A DNA stretch of 6,724 bases. Origin: Actinomycetes bacterium. Lineage in GTDB: Bacteria; Actinomycetota; Coriobacteriia; WRKU01; WQUG01. Under the pieces are notes generated by a model. It searched no databases. It had not been told where the DNA came from and saw only the letters and a list, made by a program, of their open reading frames with translations. How positions within the stretch are numbered: position 1 is the first letter of the stretch; the number at the start of each line of letters is the position of its first letter. This document shows positions 1 through 6,023 of this stretch, piece by piece. The position numbers and the translations under genes were made by a program. The stretch covers positions 1 to 6,724 of the forward strand of contig WQUG01000024.1 in the NCBI GenBank assembly GCA_009785855.1. Direction: 5' to 3'.

Positions 1-2
1 GA

Positions 3-2420
3 CGGATCGTGCTGGGGCGCGGAGAGCGTCTGACCGAGGCCCTGCTGGAGCGCAGCGGGGGCATCGACAAGGCGGTCGAGGAAGCCGCGCGCGACATCGT
101 TGCCGACGTCGTAGCGCGCGGCGATGCGGCCCTGCGCGACTACACGGCTCGCTTCGACGGGGTCGAACTCGATGAACTGCGGGTCACGCGCGCAGAGATC
201 GACGCCGCCTATGCCGACATCGACGGGCGCCTGGCAGGCGCGCTGCGCAGATGCGCTGCGCGGATCCGGGAGTTCCATGAGCAGCAGGTGCAGCAGTCCT
301 GGTATCAGGAGCCGCGCGACGGCGTTATGCTGGGACAACAGGTCACGCCGCTGCGTCGTGTCGGCGTCTATGTCCCGGGGGGACGCGCTGACTACCCCAG
401 TACCGTGCTGATGAACGTGATCCCGGCGACGGTCGCCGGCGTCGCCGAGATCGCCGTGGTGGCGCCGCCGGGCGCAGGCGGGCGCATCGCCGCTTCGACG
501 CTGGTCGCGGCCGATATGGCCGGCGCGACGGAGATCTACAAGGTGGGCGGCGCCCAGGCGATCGCCGCGCTGGCCTACGGGACCCAGAGCATCCCGGCCG
601 TCGACAAGATCACCGGACCGGGCAACGCGTATGTTGCCGCGGCCAAGCGGCTGGTGCAGGGCGTGGTGGGCATCGACATGATCGCCGGGCCCTCCGAGGT
701 GCTGGTGCTGGCAGACGAGAGCGCCCAGGCGCGCCTGGTGGCCATCGACCTGATGGCGCAGGCCGAGCACGACCCACGCGCCGCGACCTACCTTGTGACC
801 ACGCAGCCGTCACTGATCGAGGAAGTTGAGCGTGAGCTGGACGCGCTCCTCGAGCAGAGCAGTCGCGAAGCGATCACGCGCGCTGCCTTGACCGATAACA
901 GCGTGGCGCTGGTGTGCGAGACGCTTGAAGACGCGGTCGCGGCGGCCAACGTCATCGCGCCCGAGCACCTGGAGGTGCTGGTGCGCGAACCCCGCGCGCT
1001 TCTGGGGTCGCTTTACTGTGCCGGCGCTCTGTTCCTGGGACCGTGGACGCCGGAACCGGTCGGCGACTACAGCGCGGGTCCCAACCACACCTTGCCGACC
1101 CAGGGTACGGCGCGCTTCTCATCGCCGCTTTCTGCCGATGACTTCCTGAAGAAGTCGAGCGTGCTGTCCTATACCGAGGACGCGCTGCGGGCCGAGGCCG
1201 GCGACGTGATCACGATGGCCGAGACCGAGGGGCTGTGGGCGCACGGCATGGCGGTGCGCCTGCGCGTTGGTGACACTGAGGGAGGGGTAGGGGGGTCGAG
1301 GGGGGTCGCTCGCGTACGCGAACGAGCCCCCCTCACCCCCCCTGTTACCGCCCGTTCCCCTCGCCCTGCGGTGGACGCGCTCCGTCCGTATGAGGCAGAC
1401 GTGGCCCGTGAGGCGTGCCTGGTCATGTCGGCCAACGAGAGCCCCTTCACCTTGCCGGAGCCCTTGCTGGCGCGCCTTGAGGCCACCGTGCGCGACTTCG
1501 CCTACCGGAGGTATCCGGATCCGCTGGCGAGTACGCTCCGCGAGAAGCTTGCCCGCCAGTACGGTATCGCTCCTGACAGCGTGCTGGTCGGCAACGGCGC
1601 CGACGAACTGCTGCTCGATCTGATGCTTGCCTGGGGCGGCCCCGGGCGCCGCGTCCTGCTGTTCCCGCCGACTTTCTCGATGTATGGGATCTACGCGCGC
1701 ACCCTCGAGACGACGGTCTCAGAGATCGACCGCGATCCGGAGACCTTCGCGCCTGACATCGATGCGGCGGTCGGCCTGCTGGCGCAAGGCGACGTCGACC
1801 TCTGCATCATCGACACGCCCAACAACCCCTCCGGCGCGCTCACGGCGCAGGCCGATCTCATCCGGCTGCTTGAGGCAAGTGACGCGCTGATCGTCGTCGA
1901 CGAGGCCTACTGCGAGTTCTGTGGCGAAACGGCCTTGCCGCTGCTGGAGCGCTATCCGAACCTCGTGATCCTGCGCACCTTCTCGAAGGCCTTCTCGCTG
2001 GCAGGGCTCAGGCTGGGCTTCGCGCTGGCGGCGCCTGAGGTCACAGCGACGCTCGCGAAGGTTCGCATGCCGTACTCGGTCAACGCGTTCTCGCAGTGGG
2101 CCGGCGAGCTGGCGACTGATGAGCGCGCGGCCTTCGAGCCCGGCCTTGAGCAGCTGCGAAGCGAGCGCGAGCGGCTGTATGCGGCCTTGGCGGCGCTTCC
2201 CGGCGTGCGGGTCTGGCCCTCTGCCGCCAACTACCTGCTGCTGCGGGTCGAAGGCGCCGGCGAAGTGGCCCAGCGCCTGCTCGACGATCACGGCGTGCTC
2301 GTCCGCGACTTCTCCGCGGGTCGGGGCACGCGCGACTGCCTGCGGGTGACCGTAGGGACCCCGCAGGACAACGACCGTTTTCTGGACGCGCTCGCCCAGA
2401 CGATGAAAGGACCACGATGA
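3..2420 (+). CDS. hisD-hisC: HisD-HisC fusion: histidinol dehydrogenase / histidinol-phosphate aminotransferase (5' end probably outside window)
   Basis: A single frame encodes two complete histidine enzymes. Residues are numbered from the GTG at 9. HisD (about 1-420) oxidises L-histidinol to L-histidine with NAD. It shows GPGNAYV (203-209), GPSEVLVLAD (227-236), the zinc-ligand equivalents Q251, H254, D353 and H412, and the catalytic pair E319-H320 in APEHLE. HisC (about 455-803) is a class I/II PLP aminotransferase that converts imidazole acetol phosphate to histidinol phosphate using glutamate. It shows SANESPF (474-480), GNGADELL (528-535), NNPSG (605-609), DEAY (631-634), the Schiff-base lysine K660 in TFSKAFSLAG, R668, and R779 near the C terminus. 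Both halves have near-normal family length. The linker (about 421-454) is rich in Gly, Arg and Pro and is encoded by a palindromic G-run/C-run sequence. No ribosome binding site precedes the GTG at 1371, the only plausible independent hisC start. The frame stays open upstream of GTG 9 (CGG ATC, giving R-I-V-L), and HisD key residues sit 7-8 positions below E. coli numbering, so the true start is probably just left of the window. Confidence 0.93.
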   Translation, partial: RIVLGRGERLTEALLERSGGIDKAVEEAARDIVADVVARGDAALRDYTARFDGVELDELRVTRAEIDAAYADIDGRLAGALRRCAARIREFHEQQVQQSWYQEPRDGVMLGQQVTPLRRVGVYVPGGRADYPSTVLMNVIPATVAGVAEIAVVAPPGAGGRIAASTLVAADMAGATEIYKVGGAQAIAALAYGTQSIPAVDKITGPGNAYVAAAKRLVQGVVGIDMIAGPSEVLVLADESAQARLVAIDLMAQAEHDPRAATYLVTTQPSLIEEVERELDALLEQSSREAITRAALTDNSVALVCETLEDAVAAANVIAPEHLEVLVREPRALLGSLYCAGALFLGPWTPEPVGDYSAGPNHTLPTQGTARFSSPLSADDFLKKSSVLSYTEDALRAEAGDVITMAETEGLWAHGMAVRLRVGDTEGGVGGSRGVARVRERAPLTPPVTARSPRPAVDALRPYEADVAREACLVMSANESPFTLPEPLLARLEATVRDFAYRRYPDPLASTLREKLARQYGIAPDSVLVGNGADELLLDLMLAWGGPGRRVLLFPPTFSMYGIYARTLETTVSEIDRDPETFAPDIDAAVGLLAQGDVDLCIIDTPNNPSGALTAQADLIRLLEASDALIVVDEAYCEFCGETALPLLERYPNLVILRTFSKAFSLAGLRLGFALAAPEVTATLAKVRMPYSVNAFSQWAGELATDERAAFEPGLEQLRSERERLYAALAALPGVRVWPSAANYLLLRVEGAGEVAQRLLDDHGVLVRDFSAGRGTRDCLRVTVGTPQDNDRFLDALAQTMKGPR
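1280..1305 (+). other. Putative G-quadruplex motif in the hisD-hisC coding strand/mRNA
   Basis: Four G-tracts are separated by very short loops: GGG (1280-1282), loop A, GGGG (1284-1287), loop TA, GGGGGG (1290-1295), loop TCGA, GGGGGG (1300-1305). This satisfies the usual G3+N1-7 quadruplex rule with loops of 1, 2 and 4 bases. It lies immediately after the HisD domain and overlaps the left arm of the palindrome, so hairpin and quadruplex folds would compete. Whether it folds in the cell, or affects transcription or translation between the two enzyme domains, is inference. Confidence 0.65.
1289..1343. repeat. Imperfect G-run/C-run palindrome inside the HisD-HisC linker, with a 10-bp tandem repeat
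   Basis: The left arm is two tandem copies of AGGGGGGTCG (1289-1298 and 1299-1308). The right arm is CCCCCCTC (1327-1334) followed by ACCCCCCCT (1335-1343). GAGGGGGG at 1298-1305 is the exact complement of 1327-1334, and AGGGGGGT at 1289-1296 pairs with 1335-1343 allowing one extra C. The centre is the perfect dyad CGCGTACGCG (1311-1320). A long hairpin with a few bulges or mismatches would form in DNA or mRNA. The element encodes only the low-complexity linker and not either catalytic domain. It uses AGG, CGA and GGG codons that are scarce in the surrounding gene. It resembles the idea of an in-frame palindromic element, as known for Rickettsia palindromic elements, but no family is recognised and genomic repetition cannot be judged here. 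Confidence 0.8.
2406..2411 (+). promoter_or_regulatory. Ribosome binding site for hisB within the hisC 3' end
   Basis: AAAGGA ends five bases before the hisB ATG at 2417, and the stop of the fusion gene overlaps that ATG (ATGA). This arrangement supports termination-reinitiation coupling between the fusion and hisB. Confidence 0.55.
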
Positions 2421-3010
2421 CCACAGGACGGACCGCGACACTGACGCGCGCGACCAACGAGACCGACATCACCCTGACGCTGGACCTTGACGGCGCCGGC
2501 GCAGTCGACGCCCGTACCGGCAGCGCGTTCTTCGACCACATGCTGACGGCCTTTGCGCGCCACGGGGGCTTCGACCTTGAGCTGAAGGCAGACGGCGACC
2601 TGGAGGTCGACGACCATCACACGGTCGAAGACGTCGGCATCGTCTTGGGGCAGGCCTTCGCCCAGGCTCTGGGAGACAAGCGCGGCATCACGCGCTTCGG
2701 CGACGCGCTTGTCCCGATGGACGAGGCGCTGGTCCTGGCGGCCGCTGACATCAGCGGGCGCGGCCAGCTGCACTATGAGGTCGCGGTCCCCATCGAGCTT
2801 ATCGGCAGCTTCGACACGACGCTTGCCCGGGAGTTCTTCATCGCTTTTTGCAGCAACGCAGGCCTCACGCTGCACCTGCGCTCGCTTGCCGGGGAGAACA
2901 GTCACCACATCCTGGAGGCGGCCTTCAAGGCGGCGGCGCGCGCCCTGCGCAGTGCTGTCGCGCTCGATCCGCGCGTCAGCGGCGTGCCGTCGACGAAAGG
3001 CGCGCTGTAG
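2417..3010 (+). CDS. hisB: Imidazoleglycerol-phosphate dehydratase
   Basis: Converts D-erythro-imidazole glycerol phosphate to imidazole acetol phosphate, using manganese in family members. The 197-residue length is that of the monofunctional enzyme, so it lacks the N-terminal phosphatase domain of the enterobacterial HisNB fusion; a separate phosphatase gene lies downstream. Signature segments are FFDHML (38-43), DDHHTVED (65-72), GENSHHILEAAFKA (159-172) and the C-terminal PSTKG (191-195). The two HHxxE metal-binding motifs are H67-H68-x-x-E71 and H163-H164-x-x-E167. The ATG overlaps the hisD-hisC stop by four bases and has AAAGGA upstream. The gene ends with TAG directly followed by the hisA ATG, leaving no room for the hisH that commonly sits between hisB and hisA. 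Confidence 0.97.
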   Translation: MTTGRTATLTRATNETDITLTLDLDGAGAVDARTGSAFFDHMLTAFARHGGFDLELKADGDLEVDDHHTVEDVGIVLGQAFAQALGDKRGITRFGDALVPMDEALVLAAADISGRGQLHYEVAVPIELIGSFDTTLAREFFIAFCSNAGLTLHLRSLAGENSHHILEAAFKAAARALRSAVALDPRVSGVPSTKGAL

Positions 3011-3775
3011 ATGCAGGTGTTTCCCGCTATCGATCTGTTGGGCGGCAAGGCCGTCCGCCTGGCCCAGGGCGACTACGCCCGGGTCACGGTCTACGATGAC
3101 GATCCCCTGGACCGCGCCCGCGCGTTCATGGAGGAGGGCGCCCAGTGGCTCCATGTGGTCGACCTCGACGGCGCCCGCGAGGGCCGTCCGTGCAACACGG
3201 AGGTCATCGCGCGCATCGCGCGCAAGTTGCCGGAGCTGCGGATCGAGGTCGGCGGCGGTCTGCGCTCTCTTGAGGCTATCGAGGGCCTGCTGCAGGCCGG
3301 CGCGACCCGCGTCGTGCTGGGCAGCAAGCTCGCGACAGATCCTTCCTTCGTGCGCGCGGCAGTCACGTGTTTCGGCGCCCCTGCGCTGGTGGCAGGCATC
3401 GACGCGCGCGACGGTATGGTCGCGGTCGAAGGTTGGACCCGGACCAGCGGGGCGCCCGCATTGGAGCTGGCTGCAGAGCTTGCCTCCTGGGGCCTGCGCC
3501 ACCTGGTCTATACCGACATCGCGCGCGACGGCATGCAGACGGGCATCCAGTCCGAACTCTACGAAGCGGTGGCGCTCGCCTGCGGCTTTCCCGTGATCGT
3601 CTCCGGCGGGGTGGCGACGCTTGCGGACCTGCGCGCGGCAGCCGAGCTCGGCGATGAGCTGGTCGAAGGCGTCATCATCGGACGGGCGCTCTATGAGAAC
3701 GCGTTCACACTCAGGCAGGTGCTTGAGTTGATCGATACAACAGCAACAACAACAAGAAAGGCGGCAGATCGATGA
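3011..3775 (+). CDS. hisA: ProFAR isomerase, 1-(5-phosphoribosyl)-5-[(5-phosphoribosylamino)methylideneamino]imidazole-4-carboxamide isomerase
   Basis: A (beta/alpha)8-barrel enzyme for the Amadori rearrangement of ProFAR to PRFAR. Catalytic aspartates are D8 (FPAIDLL) and D131 (AGIDARDG). Phosphate-binding segments are VGGGLRS (80-86) and IVSGGVATL (196-204), followed by the characteristic IGRALYENAFTL (223-234). The bifunctional HisA/TrpF enzyme PriA of actinobacteria has an R-G-W motif at the mobile loop; here it is E-G-W (140-142), which favours a monofunctional HisA, although the family's Arg in AVRL (R16) is present. The ATG abuts the hisB stop, with AAAGG (2996-3000) ten bases upstream. 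The C-terminal tail beyond residue 242 (TTATTTR) is low complexity and coded by repeated ACA triplets. The stop overlaps the hisF ATG by four bases. Confidence 0.95.
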   Translation: MQVFPAIDLLGGKAVRLAQGDYARVTVYDDDPLDRARAFMEEGAQWLHVVDLDGAREGRPCNTEVIARIARKLPELRIEVGGGLRSLEAIEGLLQAGATRVVLGSKLATDPSFVRAAVTCFGAPALVAGIDARDGMVAVEGWTRTSGAPALELAAELASWGLRHLVYTDIARDGMQTGIQSELYEAVALACGFPVIVSGGVATLADLRAAAELGDELVEGVIIGRALYENAFTLRQVLELIDTTATTTRKAADR

Positions 3776-4536
3776 CGATCAAGAGAGTGATCCCCTGTTT
3801 GGACATGAACGAGGGGCGCGTGGTCAAAGGTATCAACTTCGTGGACCTGAAGGACGTGGGCGATCCGGCAGAGATGGCGGCGGCGTACCAGGAAGCCGGG
3901 GCAGACGAGCTGGTCTTCCTTGACATCACGGCGACCCATGAGGAGCGCCCCACGCGCGTCGACGTGGCGCGGCGCACCCGCGCGGCCACGACCTTGCCCT
4001 TCGCCGTGGGTGGTGGCATGCGCAGCCTGCCCGAGATCGACGCCGTGCTTGAGGCCGGCGCGGACAAGGTCTCGCTGGGGTCTGCGGCGGTGCGCGACCC
4101 CGAGCTGGTCCGCGCGGCAGCAGCGCAGTATGGCGCCCGTCGCCTGGTGGCCGCCATCGACGCGCGCCAGATCCCGGGCGCAGGCGACAAGTGGGAAGTG
4201 GTCATCAGCGGAGGCCGCGAGTTCACGGGGATCGACGTGGTCGACTGGGCGCGCAAAGCTGAAGAGCTCGGCTTCGGGGAGATCCTGCTCACGAGCATGG
4301 ACCGCGACGGCACGAAGGACGGCTTCGACCTCGCGCTGACCCGGGCGGTCGTCGATGCCGTGTCCCTGCCGGTGACCGCCAGCGGGGGCGCCGGCACGGC
4401 GGAGCACTTCGTCGAGGCGGTGCTGGAAGCGGGCGCTGACGCGGTGCTCGGCGCCAGCGTGTTCCACTTCGGGATCCTGAGCATCGCGCAAGTCAAGCAA
4501 GCGATGCGCGACGCGGGGATCGAGGTCGCCCGGTGA
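3772..4536 (+). CDS. hisF: Imidazole glycerol phosphate synthase, cyclase subunit
   Basis: A (beta/alpha)8-barrel cyclase that uses ammonia, normally channelled from the HisH glutaminase, to turn PRFAR into imidazole glycerol phosphate and AICAR. Catalytic aspartates D11 (IPCLD) and D130 (VAAID) are present, together with RVVKGINFVDL (16-26), ADELVFLDITAT (44-55), PFAVGGGM (76-83), ILLTSMDRDGTK (171-182) and TASGGAG. The ammonia-gate residues known from Thermotoga HisF are conserved: R5, E46, K99 and E170 (Thermotoga E167), as is D98 of the HisH contact. The length (254) is that of a stand-alone HisF, so hisH is not fused to it. The ATG overlaps the hisA stop (ATGA), with AGAAAGG at 3754-3760 as a somewhat distant Shine-Dalgarno. 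Its stop overlaps the GTG start of hisI. Confidence 0.97.
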   Translation: MTIKRVIPCLDMNEGRVVKGINFVDLKDVGDPAEMAAAYQEAGADELVFLDITATHEERPTRVDVARRTRAATTLPFAVGGGMRSLPEIDAVLEAGADKVSLGSAAVRDPELVRAAAAQYGARRLVAAIDARQIPGAGDKWEVVISGGREFTGIDVVDWARKAEELGFGEILLTSMDRDGTKDGFDLALTRAVVDAVSLPVTASGGAGTAEHFVEAVLEAGADAVLGASVFHFGILSIAQVKQAMRDAGIEVAR

Positions 4537-4868
4537 GCGATAAGCTGTGTTTCAACGCGGACGGTCTGATCCCGGCGATCGTGCAGGACGCGACTGACGG
4601 CGCGGTGCTGATGCTTGCCTGGATGGACCGCGAGGCCCTTGCGCGCACGCAACAGAGCGGCCAGACCTGGTTCTGGTCGCGATCGCGCAAGCGGCTCTGG
4701 CACAAGGGCGAGGAGAGCGGCAACGTCCAGGAGGTCGTCGCTATCCGCTACGATTGTGATGGTGACGCGCTGCTCGTGAGCGTGCGTCAGGGCGGCGACG
4801 GCGTAGCCTGCCATACGGGCGCGCGCAGCTGTTTTTTCCGGACACTGGGAGGAGATCCAGATGACTGA
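4533..4868 (+). CDS. hisI: Phosphoribosyl-AMP cyclohydrolase
   Basis: Opens the purine ring of PR-AMP to give ProFAR, the third step of the pathway. Visible family motifs are DGLIPAIVQD (10-19), the core WFWSRSRKRLWHKGEESGN (46-64), YDCDGDALL (73-81) and ACHTGARSCFF (92-102). Zinc-ligand cysteines are C75, C93 and C100; magnesium ligands are D74, D76 and D78. The 111-residue length fits the monofunctional enzyme rather than a HisIE fusion. The start is GTG at 4533 in a GTGA overlap with the hisF stop, with GAGGT (4522-4526) six bases upstream; the next in-frame ATG would remove conserved sequence. The gene overlaps hisE by eight bases in another frame. A T6 run (4832-4837) lies at the SCFF codons near its end. 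Confidence 0.96.
   Translation: MSDKLCFNADGLIPAIVQDATDGAVLMLAWMDREALARTQQSGQTWFWSRSRKRLWHKGEESGNVQEVVAIRYDCDGDALLVSVRQGGDGVACHTGARSCFFRTLGGDPDD
4847..4854 (+). promoter_or_regulatory. Strong ribosome binding site for hisE
   Basis: GGGAGGAG, containing a full GGAGG core, lies six bases before the hisE ATG at 4861 and inside the hisI coding end. It is the best Shine-Dalgarno match in the his cluster and supports ATG 4861 as the hisE start despite the 8-base overlap. Confidence 0.7.
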
Positions 4869-5160
4869 GACGCCGACACTCGGGGCGACCATCGATGAGC
4901 TCTGGGCAGTGATCGAGGGCCGCCGCGCCGCGAAGGCCGACGCGTCCTATACCGCGCGGCTGCTGACCGGCGACGAGGACCAGCTCCTCAAGAAGGTCGG
5001 CGAGGAGGCCACTGAAGTGGTCATGGCCGCCAAGGACCATGATCACGACCACCTGCGCTACGAGGTGGTCGACCTGCTGTACCACACGCTCGTGACCTGC
5101 GCGCGCTACGAACTCAGCGCCGAGGAACTTGCGGCAGAGATCCGGGGACGCTTCAAGTGA
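4861..5160 (+). CDS. hisE: Phosphoribosyl-ATP pyrophosphatase
   Basis: Hydrolyses PR-ATP to PR-AMP and pyrophosphate, the second pathway step. It is an all-alpha MazG/NTP-PPase-superfamily protein of 99 residues, normal for stand-alone HisE. The family's SYTARLL (29-35) and KKVGEEATEVVMAAK (44-58) are clear. The magnesium-binding ExxE(n)ExxD pattern is E49-x-x-E52 and E68-x-x-D71 in YEVVDLLYHTLV. A short acidic/His segment, DHDHDH (59-64), lies in the loop between these helices. It begins with ATG within the end of hisI and a strong Shine-Dalgarno, and its stop overlaps the GTG of the phosphatase gene. Separate but overlapping hisI and hisE contrast with the HisIE fusion of many bacteria. Confidence 0.95.
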   Translation: MTETPTLGATIDELWAVIEGRRAAKADASYTARLLTGDEDQLLKKVGEEATEVVMAAKDHDHDHLRYEVVDLLYHTLVTCARYELSAEELAAEIRGRFK

Positions 5161-5978
5161 ATCGACGCTTCGCCGACTGCCATATGCACACGGTGCTCTG
5201 CGGGCACGCCGAGCACAGCATCGAGGAGATGGTGGCGGCCCTTGAGGCGAGCACGCTGGTCGGGGGCGTCATCACGGAGCATCTGCCGCTTCCTGACGAG
5301 GTCGACTCGGATCGCGTCGTCTCGATGTATCCCGGGGAGCTTCCGAGCTATGTGGGCGCGCTCCAGATCCTGCGTGAGCGCTCGGTCCTGGGCGCGGACC
5401 TCGTGATCGGCGCCGAGGCCGACTGGCTCGACACCGACCCGGCATGGACTGCGGATTCGGTCGCGGCCGCGCGCGGCGCCGGCGTCGAGGTCGTGCTGGG
5501 CAGCGTCCACATGCTCGATGGCTGGGCCTTCGACGATCCGGAGCGCGTCCAGGTCTGGGACACGAAGGATGTCGAGGAGGTCTGGGAGCAGTACTTCAGC
5601 GTCTGGTGCGCCGCGGCGTCCTCGGGGCTCTTCGACGTGATGTCGCATCCCGACCTGCCCAAGAAGTTCGGACACCGGCCGCGCGACCCGCGCCCCTACT
5701 ATGAACAGGCCGCGAAGGTGGCAGGCGAGGCCGGTCTGCTCTGCGAGGTCTCCACGGCGGGCTTGCGCCGTCCCTGCGCCGAGCTCTACCCGGCGCCCGC
5801 CTTCATCGCGGAGCTGGTCCGGCGCGGCGTGGACTTCACCCTGGCCTCCGACGCGCACAGCAAAGCCGAGATCGGCCACCGCTTCGCAGACGCCGCCGCG
5901 GCGCTTCTCGCCGCCGGCGTCACCCGGCAGGCTTTTCCCAAGGGTGACGGCTTCATCGACTGGCTGAAGCTGGAGTAG
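5157..5978 (+). CDS. hisK: PHP-family histidinol-phosphatase (HisK/HisJ type)
   Basis: Removes phosphate from L-histidinol phosphate, linking the HisC and HisD reactions. The 273-residue protein has the PHP metal-site motifs: D7-x-H9-x-H11 (DCHMHT), T40-E41-H42, E87 in GAEADW, H118 in GSVHML, H164 in MSHPDL, and D232-x-H234 in ASDAHS. The segment STAGLRRPCAELYP (199-212) is typical of the histidinol-phosphatase branch of PHP enzymes and separates it from polymerase-associated PHP domains. The start is GTG 5157 overlapping the hisE stop (GTGA), with GGGGA (5144-5148) upstream; the later ATG at codon 10 would cut off D7 and H9. It is the last gene of the his unit. It is also named hisJ in some systems. 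Confidence 0.92.
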   Translation: MNRRFADCHMHTVLCGHAEHSIEEMVAALEASTLVGGVITEHLPLPDEVDSDRVVSMYPGELPSYVGALQILRERSVLGADLVIGAEADWLDTDPAWTADSVAAARGAGVEVVLGSVHMLDGWAFDDPERVQVWDTKDVEEVWEQYFSVWCAAASSGLFDVMSHPDLPKKFGHRPRDPRPYYEQAAKVAGEAGLLCEVSTAGLRRPCAELYPAPAFIAELVRRGVDFTLASDAHSKAEIGHRFADAAAALLAAGVTRQAFPKGDGFIDWLKLE

Positions 5979-5998
5979 TGCTATATTACAGGTAGCAC
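5978..5998. promoter_or_regulatory. Inverted repeat over the putative pruA -10 box, candidate operator
   Basis: GTGCTA (5978-5983) and TAGCAC (5993-5998) are perfect 6-base inverted repeats separated by 9 bases. They bracket the -10 element and the expected transcription start, which is where a repressor operator would lie. No run of T follows, so it is not a convincing intrinsic terminator. The binding protein cannot be named from the sequence. Confidence 0.4.
5979..5987 (+). promoter_or_regulatory. Probable extended -10 promoter of pruA
   Basis: TGCTATATT begins one base after the hisK stop and matches an extended -10 element (TGnTATAAT) at five of six hexamer positions plus the TG. It lies in the only A+T-rich patch in the window, 37 bases before the pruA ATG. 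No convincing -35 hexamer is seen 16-18 bases upstream, as is common for extended -10 promoters. No transcription data support it. Confidence 0.5.
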
Positions 5999-6007
5999 AA
6001 CGAGGTC

Positions 6008-6015
6008 GGAGAGGA
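6008..6015 (+). promoter_or_regulatory. Ribosome binding site of pruA
   Basis: GGAGAGGA ends eight bases before ATG 6024, a good Shine-Dalgarno placement that fixes the pruA start. Confidence 0.6.
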
Positions 6016-6023
6016 CGCAGCTC

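Noticed and set aside
1371..2420. Separate hisC gene starting at GTG 1371
   Set aside because: No Shine-Dalgarno precedes it and no in-frame stop separates it from hisD; the continuous fusion is the simpler reading, though slippage or sequencing error is kept as a finding.
2288..3502. Antisense open frame (404 codons) opposite hisB and hisA
   Set aside because: No recognisable domain, and opposite two well-conserved enzymes.
2709..3596. Same-strand open frame overlapping hisB and hisA, possible hidden hisH
   Set aside because: The translation is Arg/Ser/Ala-rich and lacks any glutaminase motif (no nucleophile-elbow Cys context or catalytic His-Glu); it is an out-of-frame shadow.
3385..4170. 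Nucleotide similarity between hisA (near 3385-3412) and hisF (near 4143-4170) around the second catalytic Asp
   Set aside because: This reflects the known ancient common origin of the HisA and HisF barrels plus shared codon bias, not a new repeat.
3711..4892. Antisense open frame (393 codons) opposite hisF and hisI
   Set aside because: Low-complexity Ala/Arg/Ser-rich translation opposite conserved genes; a G+C-driven shadow.
5979..6023. Intrinsic terminator at the end of the his operon
   Set aside because: The 6-base dyad is weak and has no following T run.
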